In this document: positions 51,732 to 60,689 of the stretch, one piece after another
Numbering within the stretch: position 1 is the stretch's first letter
How the letters are laid out: every line of letters starts with the position of its first letter
From: Pseudisothecium myosuroides
Taxonomy: Eukaryota; Streptophyta; Bryopsida; Hypnales; Lembophyllaceae
Reading direction: 5' to 3'
Assembly: GCA_951799445.1 (NCBI GenBank)
Contig: OX637293.1
Span: 25,048,001 to 25,112,000, forward strand
DNA length: 64,000 nt
Made by a program: the position numbers and the translations under genes
The notes under the pieces: model-generated
The model's database searches: none
What the model was told of the DNA's origin: nothing
The model's input: the letters and a program-made list of their open reading frames with translations, nothing else

Positions 51732-51961
51732 CTGCAACGAGAGATGAAGTGAATAAAACATGAGATGCAATACAAGGAATTGAATGGGACAACAGTACAA
51801 CAAAGTATTGGCTAGCAGCCGACACACTACATGAATATTCTAGTCTGCATAGCTAAAGGCTCAAACTGACAAGTCCCACAGAACAAGTCGGAGCCAGGTA
51901 GCACTAACTGTAATTGACCACTTCTAGATACTCTCCAAATAGCTGGGAACATGTCTATCGC

Positions 51962-54900
51962 CTACGAACCTCCAGACTGTGTTCGCTTAGATGCTGCTTG
52001 GCGAACGGAGGACAGCACTTTGTTAGGAAAGTCTAGGTCGGGTGTGTCCCCGAACGCCGCACCTTCGTCTCCCTCCAAGTCGGTGCGGTCCCACTTCAGC
52101 TTCAACCGACCCGAGCAAAGAGAGTCCGACGAAGTCGAAGTCAGTTCGACTGGGGCTCCTTTGCTCCTTCCTTGCCGCGGTTCACTAAAGGAAGCATCCC
52201 CTCGTATCGACTGTCTGCTGACAAGAATATCAGACGTGGTCGTCGATCTTCCCATGGCTATCGCTTGTCCTAATGCCTGGGCATGAGCCAGAGCTGGGTC
52301 GAGATAAACGGGTCCAGCTCCAGATCTAATGATCTCCTTGGAAGGCGGGACAGCATGCAGGTCGACTACTATGGCGGCCTGCGTGCCGGTAACACCAACT
52401 CCTCCTACTCCTACTTCCCCGGGAGGTGACAACTCCACTCGAGGTTCCTGAGTTCTTCTTGTAGGAGAGGGGAGCGGTCTAGGATTTGGAACCCGAGCCG
52501 GTGCAGGAGAATGAATTCGACGGGTCTACGGTCGGCCGTCAAGGTTTTCCACGCCGGACTCATCATTGGACGAAACATCCTGCAAAGCCGGTTCTGCGAA
52601 GAGTGGCCGCCATGGGACTGGCGTGCCCAAAGGAGGAGAGGAAGCAGGATTAGCAGAGCCGACGAAATCCTGTCGAGGAGACATGGATGCCGACTCGGGC
52701 TGAGGCTGCGGAGCAGACGAAGGAGGCGTGAGAGTCCCCTGTCCCAAGCCGCCAGCACTCCCAGATTCCATTACTCCGAGTGAATTCCGATGAGGAACCA
52801 ACCGAGAAGGAACCACCTGAGTAGCAGCGAGCAGGTTCACTCCCTTCACGCGGTCATGTGCACTGGATATGCCATCCTCCTCCCAAACGAATTCCAACAC
52901 GGGTCGGCGATTCCTCTGGAGACCCAGCGAAGTACAGTCAGTTAGGTTACGTATCGGCTGGCAACCGACAGGAATGAATTAAAACAAGATTGAGCAAAAG
53001 ACAAGATGAGCAGTAGAGTGATCGACTTACCATAGCGATCTCGGTAATGTTTCCACCTCCGTAGACGTTTATGACGGTGCAGACTTTGGATTTGAGTGTC
53101 GGCTTTAACAATTGCTCCAGAAGCCCGTGGCCAACGCCACACATCCCACCGTTCCAGTCCACCTCGCCCTCGCCATCCTGATTGTACCATTCCATCAGCC
53201 TCTGGATCCCGGTGTACTTCTTGAACGTTGGGAAAATGGTGGATCGGTCCTCCGGCTTCGGATATGTCAAGGTCAGAGTGACCATTGGCTTCGCCTCCAA
53301 TTCGCCTTTCAGGAATCCACCACGAGGAGAGGGCTGGTAGTACAGTGTGTGGAAGTACCACGGAGATGCCGAAGAATAAGCTGCCAGCGCGAGGGAATCC
53401 TTAAAGCGCGAATTGCCAATGAGGAGCATTGGAAGAGGAATGTTTGCTTCTGTGGAGGGTTCACCTTCCTTGTCTTCTTTCGGGTCTGCTTCTGCGGGGC
53501 TCGTGATTTCCAAGTATTCGTGCTTGTTCACTGATATAGAGTCCCCTCTCTGTGTATCCGAAAAGCACAACTAGCTTCTTGTCCTCAATTTCCAGACACG
53601 AAGGCTCTCCCCCGCCACGGACGAATTCCACCACCTTGTCGATAGTCTCCCCCAGGCGACATTCGTACATCAGCTCGGACCCACTCTCTTCAACTGGATC
53701 CACTGAGATCGTGGCGCATTGCAACAAGGTCGTAAAGAAGACCCCCGGAGCCATTTCATAGGTCAACTTATCCGTCGTCGGATGCATGGGGTTGACGCAC
53801 TCGCTCAACCAAGTGTTGCCGTCCGTCATTTTCTTGACGTCCTTCCACACGTTTCTGATGACAGTAGGAGAATAACCCTCCTTGTCTGCAAGTTCTTGCC
53901 ACGCATCGTCTGAGTAAGGCACCCAAGCAGCATCCTTACAAGTAAGGGGATACTTCTTCCTCGTCCACATGATCTCGTTCATCACGACCTGGTCGAGCTT
54001 CTTATCCCTGCACTAGTCAATCAGAGTCACCTTCCCCAAAGAACGTGCCTTTGCCGTGTTCTTTATGCTGACACAAAGGGCAAGAATGTCCTGCACGAGT
54101 TCACAGAGGTCTGAATCGCGGAGGCCAAGTGTTGGTGTAAGATCCGTTTTGGTGATGTGCGGCAAGGATTTCCGATTTCCGATTGAATTTGGAACAGTCT
54201 TGTCATCGCCAACAAGCTCACCATTTTCCCAATCGTTGAACACCTCTGTCCAGAGTTCCCAGGTCTTCTCCTTCACAAAGATCAGCGGAAGCTTGGACGA
54301 CACCTTCTCGTCCACGAAATGTGCCATGACATTGAGCTTCGCTGCCTGGAGCAAATCACATCCCCGAATATGTAAACACGAAGAAGGGATATCAGCCGGC
54401 AACCGACAGGAAGGACATTTTGTATGTTTTTTAGGAATACGGAAGTATTCAATAAGTAGGAAGAAAACATAACTGTTGTCGGTCGGTAGCCGATACAATT
54501 GCGAAAGGAAAATGGATACATGCTTGATTATAGTTACTAATAAAAAAACGGAAAAAATGATGAATACCTCAAACTCCGGCGTCGGCTTGCCTCCACCATG
54601 GTGTGGCTCTGGACATCCCGCAGTCACCCAGGCTGCCCTCCCCATCTCCACGCAGGACCAAAAGTTCTCCTTCGCTACCTTCTTCGCGATACTCAAGTTT
54701 AATGCGTTTGAGACGCGGACGAGTATAGCCAGGTCTCTACTAAAAACAGGAATCACCTCGAACTCGAGGAGATCTATCTTGGCCGGCGAGTCGTTGGGGT
54801 ACTGTTCGGCCAACTCTCGGTAGGCAGTGACGGTATGCTGGCCCCCAATGATGTACCAGTGCACATTCGGAGCCTTCCACTAGTCGACAGACACACCATC

Positions 54901-56493
54901 GATGACCATCGTCATCCCCTCAACCGGACAACTGTCCATCATAGCGTCCAGCCCATTGTCTGTTGGTAAAGGTACTCGCTTCAACAGAATGCCATGAATC
55001 TCGGGCTTCTTTTTGATGGATCCATACCCCTTGTACATGGTCTTTACCTGAAGTCATACGAGATCTGAAGGTCAGAAAGGATGTTGGAATATGTCGGCTG
55101 GCAGCCAACATATGAGACATGAACATTATAAATTATGAAAGGGGCAATGACGGAGGACTTTGAGGGAATGCCTGACCAAGTTGATCCTTCGCGATCTTCC
55201 GGTACTTCAGGTCGTCTGGAGCAATGTAGAGCCTGTCTGAAAGAATGACACCCAATAGTCGCCGCTTCTTGTAAGGAAAGGCGTGCAGCAACCCCTCCTC
55301 TAGCGCTTGGTAGATGGCAGTCACCTCGTTGTCTTTGATCTTTGTAGTCAAGTGATTCCCACGAACCAGTGATTCGTCCAGTGTCAGCTTTATCACCCTA
55401 TTGGAATCGTCCTTCCCCTTTCCCTTCCTCTTGGATTTGCTTGGCGATCCGGCCTCCACAATAGCAGTTTTATTGTCGGCAACCGTCGTCTTTGCCAACT
55501 GCTTTTTCGACGCGGGCACCTTCTTCTTGTCCTTATCTTTCTCTTTAGTGAGAAGAGCATTCTCCTGGTCCCTCTCCGCATTCAGACATTCCCAGCCCAT
55601 GACAAGGTCCTCAGCATCAGCGGGCGAGTTGCCCACAAATGTCATGCCCTTTGAAATTGACTTGTCTCCACATGCTTCCTCCATGCACTTGTGGACCAGC
55701 AACTCCACCGCAAAATAGTCTGCGACGCCCTCCGGGTTACCGATCGGGTGAAGGCAGATCATCATGTGGACGTCCCCACCAACAGCGACTACTGACAAGA
55801 CGTTTCCATGACTGGGCATCATGTTCCCCTTCAACTTGAAGGAACACGCAATCTCCACCGGACGATCTGGAAATTCCCTCCAACACAAACTCCACTCCTG
55901 GATAGCAGGATTTGCGTTCCATGTTGCATGTGGCATGAACCCATCACCCAATATGTGCGAGTTCGGAATATGCTCTTCGAGAAGTCTGGCCATCAATATT
56001 GGTTTCCTGCACAGCAATATTGAAGTTCTTGAGCTTAGTACACAGTTATCGGCTAGCAGCCGACAGACCTTGACGAGTTCTACTAGTCACAGACTAGTGT
56101 ATGGGCTGGTAGCCGATACCTTGCAACATTTCTAGAATCATCCTAGTAGAAATTATATTGGCTGCCAACCGACATACTTCGTGGTAGGCTGCGGAAGGAA
56201 GGTGGACACAATGTCGGCTGGCAGCCGATACATTTTGCGAGTACCTAAATCATCTTTGTGCGAGGTATATCAGCTAGCAGCCGACATAGTTCGAGGACGG
56301 GCTATTCACGGCCTCTCTGAACAATGTTGGCTGCCAGCCGAGAGAAAGATCAACGTACAAATGGGCGACACTACCAAATGAAGGAACCTCTCAAGAATGC
56401 TATTACAATGCATGAAAGAAGGAATTGTATTGGCGGCCAACCAATACAACGGCAGGCGAGGTACCTTTCACTCTCTGGAGTTGAGGACGCCAT
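51962..56493 (-). pseudogene. ParB/DGQHR-like multi-exon gene, broken by TAG codons and one frameshift
   Basis: Exons join in phase: 56465-56493 (MASSTPESER), 55172-56006, 54568-55047, 53031-54345, 51962-52915. The join after 55172 needs a GC donor (CAG|GCATTC). Exon 2 has LLEEHIPNSHILGDG and a Lys-rich, NLS-like linker (KEKDKDKKKV, KSKRKGKGKDD). Exon 3 carries a ParB-N/DGQHR-like segment: LLKRVPLPTDNGLDAMM, then WYIIGGQHTVTAYREL, then LLEFEVIPVFSRD and ARN-like VSNALNLS; GGQHT stands where relatives have GQHR. Exon 4 codes large unrecognised text (MTDGNTWLSECVNPMHPTTD). Exon 5 is Pro/Ser-rich. TAG stops lie in frame at 54880-54882, 54013-54015, 52526-52528 and 51962-51964, and a +1 shift occurs at the CCCC run 53543-53546. 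The frame is otherwise open, so decay is recent or the TAGs are read. The family is unknown to me. Confidence 0.5.
56047..56446. repeat. Array of 19-bp palindromes at 56-bp period in the first intron
   Basis: Copies start at 56047, 56100, 56156, 56212, 56268 and 56325 (steps 53, 56, 56, 56, 57), with a more degenerate one at 56428. The 34-38-bp spacers between them share no sequence that I can see. The first copy is 40 nt from the exon 2 acceptor. This is CRISPR-like geometry but in a plant nuclear intron with no cas-type genes, so I do not call it CRISPR. Confidence 0.85.
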
Positions 56494-56513
56494 CGACGTT
56501 GGCTTCAGTCTCT

Positions 56514-56627
56514 TATCGGCTGACCTGCGTCTCCTGTCGGCTGGGAGTAATGCTCTCTCTCCTCAGGCGCAAAATGTGTCGGCTGCCCTAGAAACCGTGT
56601 CGGCAGCGCTTGAAAACCTATCGGCGA
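56514..56627 (+). repeat. 21-bp periodic array of the palindrome half-site (possible heptad-coding repeat)
   Basis: The half-site TRTCGGCTG or a close variant starts at 56514, 56535, 56577, 56598 and 56619, all multiples of 21 bp; the missing 56556 slot has CTCTCCTCAG. Read on the plus strand, in a frame open from 56324 to 56692, the units code heptads LSADLRL, LSAGSNA, LSPQAQN, VSAALET, VSAALEN, LSARRQE, which look like a coiled coil. So either this is the 5' leader of the minus-strand gene with phased sites, or a plus-strand coding exon (acceptor possible at GCGAG|GTACC, 56460). Confidence 0.6.
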
Positions 56628-56692
56628 GGAGGCAAGAGCTTAGGGATCCGACGGCGTGTCAGTTGCAAGCCGGAGAGAGGGAGGGAGAGTGA

Positions 56693-58530
56693 GAGTGCGA
56701 AAGAAGACAGATCTTTACAGATCTTTACACCCCAATTCTGGGCTTTTTCTTTCAATTCAAACTTGAAGACTATGTATTAAGCTTATTGCAACTTCTTGGA
56801 CCTACCAGGTCCATGACCTTTGACAAGATACAACTCAGAATATTGATTTAAAGAAATATTATTACGACAAGCAACCTCCCAGTATGTAACTCAAAACAAG
56901 ATTGTTAAAGGCTGGGAGGGAGGGTGGAAATATGTTGTTCTTGATCACATGGATTACATCAAGAATTTTCAAAACTCCGTCTTGCAAGGAGCTCAGTTGC
57001 AAGTGGTTAGCACCAATGAACTGAAGCTAATGTAGAAAGCATATCATCGAACCTTTAATCTTAAGAATTCAGAAAATCATAACATTTGGAGATTCTTGGA
57101 ATTCTTGAAATTCTTGAACCCTACTGTTAACATGTCTCAAATATACTGAGCGTATTATTAAACAATAAAAAGAGTTTTGTATGGAATACAAACAGTCGTA
57201 AGTCCAAAGCATAGCTTCCATCTTAGGAAGTCACGCCTCATGTGAGCTCCCAATTTGTCACTTGGGACTCGTAGAATTATTTTTTTGGGAATTTGCAATT
57301 TAAAGTTGATAAAAGTATAGAAAAATCCATGAAAAGAGTGTAGAACTGAAATAGGGTTGTGTCATATCCATTATAGTATTTGGTCTAGATTTGTGTTTTT
57401 TACTTAGAATCCCCCAAACCTTGCCTAAAAATAGTATAGAAATAACGAAAAGGTTAGATTTGGAGGATTCGAGTCACACAGCCCCAAAAGGGCTAAATCC
57501 CACCATGAATGTGGCGATTCATGGCTAGGTCGGTCCGAGGGATCCACAGCGAGGCCACTAGGTTGGGTCCTAGAGTTAGATTTAGAATTCCCCATTAGAT
57601 CGACGAATTCCCGAAATCTCGATTGTTAGCATGCAGGAGCCACTCACGCAAGACCGGGCCCGTGGAGGAATCTACAGCCCAAGAATGGTGTTCTAGGGTG
57701 AATCCCATGCCAAGAGTCCAACGGCGAAATCGGTTCGCCAAGATTCCTCCACCTGCAGAAGATTCCCGCACCGTCGCTAATTCAAGGAGATGTTCAGTTT
57801 AAATCTCCATTGACCAATCGTGCCAGGTACGGAAACACACCCGCACGTCTTTCATGCAACTCCCTGAGAGGTCACGTGAAAAATCTCGGCATCTTCCGAC
57901 TTGCAGAAGAACCTTTTTCCGGGTGGTCAACCCTCCTAACCTCCAACGGGAATTTCATGGAAATTACCTAGGTTACAATAAAATCTCACTAAAAATTAAA
58001 CTAGCTTGTTTTATGTTAATAATGCGCTCCGTGAAGTTTCACGACATTCCGATAGCGGCAAGTACCCGAACCGGCGAGATTCCTCGGGAATTAACCACGT
58101 GGCGGGGTCCCCGCCGCGTTGACCGGCATTCCGGGACCATACGATGGCAAAATGAAGTCAACCAAAAGTCCTTCTCGACTCTCTCGCACCTACCGGAGAC
58201 CCTAGGCTATTCACATTTCTCAAAATAGGAGACCCCCAAGATCTAGGATTTTACCACGATTTGGTTTTTAAACTAAAATAGTCTACGATGGGTTTTTGGC
58301 CTCGGTACAGGGGGTAGGGGAATTGAAGACTAAACACGGCGATCTGGATCCAACGGCGCAATACGTTCGGCGATTGGAGCTAATCTCCAAAAGTTAGGAT
58401 GTTGGTCCAGCATAGATGTTAGAAGTAGAAATTTAGGATGTAGGATGAAAATCTTTGAGGATGAGGATGAAAATCCCCGTTGATAAGGTTACCTTAGAAC
58501 TCTAGAGGGAGGGGTGAGGCCTTGGAAACC
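56693..58530. other. Mixed-composition DNA, no gene assigned
   Basis: AT-rich to about 57400, then GC-balanced. The part from 57480 to 58300 has repeated-looking phrases about CCACCATGAATG, CCTCCACCTGCAG and a plus-strand open stretch at 57854-58228 with no recognisable protein. It could be the upstream part of the TATA-bearing transcription unit that follows, or of an LTR; no LTR ends were identified. Confidence 0.35.
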
Positions 58531-58540
58531 TATATAAGGG
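58531..58540 (+). promoter_or_regulatory. TATA box (TATATAAGG)
   Basis: CCTATATAAGGGCCCC followed by a CT-rich stretch (TTCTCTCTCTAGAACACC) is a textbook plant core promoter or LTR U3/R junction. Transcription would run rightwards through the repeat blocks into the short exon at 60617. Confidence 0.5.
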
Positions 58541-58984
58541 CCCCATTTCTCTCTCTAGAACACCCCCAATTCTTGTTTTGGGTCCGTGGGTCCAAGTTAT
58601 TTTGGATATTTTGGTGTTTGATGCCAAAAACCTCTACGGTGTTTTCGGAGCACTTTTGGCTCCATTGTTGCTTATTTTCAAGCTTTGAAGGTCTTTGGGG
58701 GTCCTTCTACCTTGCTTTGTGTACTCTTTTGTGAAGTTTTTGGTACCTTGTTGTAAGTGGAGAGCCTTTCTCTTTCTCTTGTACGTGTTGTGATCTAACT
58801 TGTGAAATTTAAGAGTCTTTTTTTGTATCTTGCACTAATCCTAAAGTCACCCCCCACCGTACCTTGGCGATGCCGTTTTGGGGGGCCTTTAGCGTGTGAG
58901 CTTTGTGTTGCCACGTGGTCTAACTTGTGTGTTTTTTCTTTGTGTTTTTTCTTACACCCTCATCTAACCTTCTTCTTGTTGAGT

Positions 58985-59335
58985 GGACCCCCCTCCGGGA
59001 CGGCGAAGCTTTGAACTCACGTGTGGTTTTTTCCTTTCAAAGTTTAGCTTTTCCCTCTTCTAAAGTCTCTCTCATTGTGTGGACCCCCCTCCGGGACGGC
59101 AAAGCTTTGAACTCACGTGTGGTTTTTCTTTAAAAGTTTAGCTTTTCCCTCTTCTAAAGTCTCTCTCGTTGTGTGGACCCCCCTTGAGAACGGCAAAGCT
59201 TTGAACTAGTGACAAATTAGAAGTCCTAAAGCGTGTGTTAAAAGTGTAGACGGCGGAGCTTTGAACCCCTGGGGAATCTAGTAGTCCTAAAGTTGGTGTT
59301 AAAACCAATTTCACGGCGAAGCTTTGCACCTCCCC
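58985..59335 (+). repeat. Tandem repeats sharing ACGGCRAAGCTTTGAAC
   Basis: Two full 94-96-bp units (GTGGACCCCCCTCCGGGACGG near 58982, again near 59078) are followed by a third that decays; the core ACGGCGAAGCTTTGAAC or a variant appears five times (about 58999, 59095, 59189, 59248, 59312). It lies in the presumed leader after the TATA box. Confidence 0.7.
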
Positions 59336-59550
59336 CGTGTTTAGATCCAAAGTCTAGTTTCCAAGACCTTTGTGGAAACCTCCAGAGTTTAGCTTCCAAG
59401 ATACGTAGGTTCCTTTGCACTTAGTAAAGTTTAGTCATTTCCCAAAGTTTAAGAGAGTTTAGTGGTTCCCCAAAGTTTTATTTAGTTAGTTGTATTCCAA
59501 AAATCTTAGTAGATCTAGCATCCCCCAAAGTTCTATCCCCCCTAGGTTAG

Positions 59551-59732
59551 CAAGAATCTAGTCTTTTTAATTTAGCCTTAGCCAAATTTCCAGTCCCTTT
59601 AGCTTTAGTCAAGAATATCGTCTTTTATTTAGCCTTAGCCCAAAAAATCCAGTCTTTTAGCCTTAGTCAAGAATCCAGTCTTTTTATTTAGCCTTAGCCA
59701 AAATTCCAATCTTTTAGCCTTAGTCAGAAATC
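59551..59732 (+). repeat. Short tandem repeat TTAGCCTTAGYCAARAATCCAGTC
   Basis: About six imperfect copies of a 26-30-bp unit containing TTTAGCCTTAGCCAAA or TTTTAGCCTTAGTCAAGAAT, directly before the next minisatellite. Confidence 0.6.
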
Positions 59733-59740
59733 GAGTTTCC

Positions 59741-59888
59741 AGAACCAGCATACGGCCAACCAACATCAGAACCAATATACGAGCTAGCCAACATCAGAAC
59801 TAGCATACGAGCCAGCCAACATCAGAACCAGCATAACGAGCCAACCAACATCAGACCAGCATAACGAGCCAGCCAACAGGCAGAATTA
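59741..59888 (+). repeat. Minisatellite, about 32 bp, AGAACCAGCATACGAGCCAG type
   Basis: Four to five imperfect units of AGAACCAGCATACGAGCCAG followed by CCAACATC. The units drift in length by one or two bases, so they are not a coding repeat. Confidence 0.7.
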
Positions 59889-60616
59889 GCCACAGAAAAA
59901 AAAATTAATTAATTAAAAAAAAATTTAATTAATTGGCCGACCCCCCAAGCCAGCCAGCCAGCCGGGAAGGCCAGCAGCTCTCGGTACAGCAGGAGGGCTG
60001 GGGCCATTCGGGCTCCTCCCCAAAATTTGATTCTCTTTTTTTTTTTTTTTTTGGTTTTTCCCAAACCAGAACACAAACAAAGACAAACCAAACCAAAAGC
60101 ATGTTGGACTAATTTTGTGCTAAGTGGGGTTGAAGTAGGATTAGGGCAAAAAATACAAAAGGGAGGAGGGAGAAATAGAGGTTGCCACTCCAAGCGCCAC
60201 CTGCACAAAACATCCGATCCAACCTGCATCCCCACTCACACCTACACACAATGGAAGGAAATTAGGGAGAAGGATGTGTTATAGGAATGGAAAGGAGAGA
60301 GACGATGAATAGTGCCTAGTTAGGAGATTAGGTAGGAAATCTAGAAGAACTCCTTGCAACCGTTGGGAGGAGGATTAGGATGACACAAAGCAAGGTTGCG
60401 TAAGAGGGTAGGAAGAACATTTAAACCCTTCTCGTACTTTGAAACCATAGTGTAAGACTCATAAAAGCTTAGGTGGAATAGTGCTAGTGTAGAAGAAAGA
60501 AGAATAAAGAAAAGAAAGGAGGAAGGGAAAAAGGGAGTTTAGATCATCAAAAATTGTAATATTTTCTCAATAAGCGGTGAGCTTGGAAAAAATTCAAAAC
60601 AAAGCCAAAGACTACC

Positions 60617-60679
60617 ATGGAGCGTGAGGATGTACACGTGGACGTGGACAAAGTCATTTTCAACACCGGTAGTGAAGAG
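60617..60679 (+). CDS. Possible first coding exon of a gene running right
   Basis: CTACCATGG is a strong plant start context; 21 codons follow (MEREDVHVDVDKVIFNTGSE visible) up to a clean donor GAAGAG|GTGAGTTTTT. No upstream in-frame ATG of note. A downstream exon could not be identified: the following 1.3 kb is degenerate repeat. The product is not recognised. It could be the start of a cellular gene or of a transposon ORF driven from the TATA box at 58531. Confidence 0.35.
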
Positions 60680-60689
60680 GTGAGTTTTT

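Larger units (their letters stand above)
50195..55110. repeat. Intron-resident 19-bp palindromes (seven copies)
   Basis: Copies at 50195-50213, 50831-50849, 51806-51824, 52952-52970, 54390-54408, 54477-54495 and 55092-55110; consensus TRTCGGCTGGCAGCCGAYA. Each intron of the surrounding gene models has at least one; none lies in an exon of these models. As RNA they can form an 8-bp stem with a 3-nt loop, and many variants are G-U or compensated pairs. On the gene strand three of them lie 36-44 nt and two lie 74-76 nt upstream of the 3' splice site. Confidence 0.8.

Noticed and set aside
56047..56446. Calling the palindrome array a CRISPR
   Set aside because: The repeats are 19 bp and imperfect, the host is a plant-type nuclear genome with spliced genes, there are no cas-like genes and no leader; only the spacing is similar.
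50887..56493. Genome-wide reassignment of TAG to a sense codon
   Set aside because: NAT10 has no in-frame TAG in 1039 codons and the PRR ends at a TAG where the family normally ends; the TAGs cluster in one locus.
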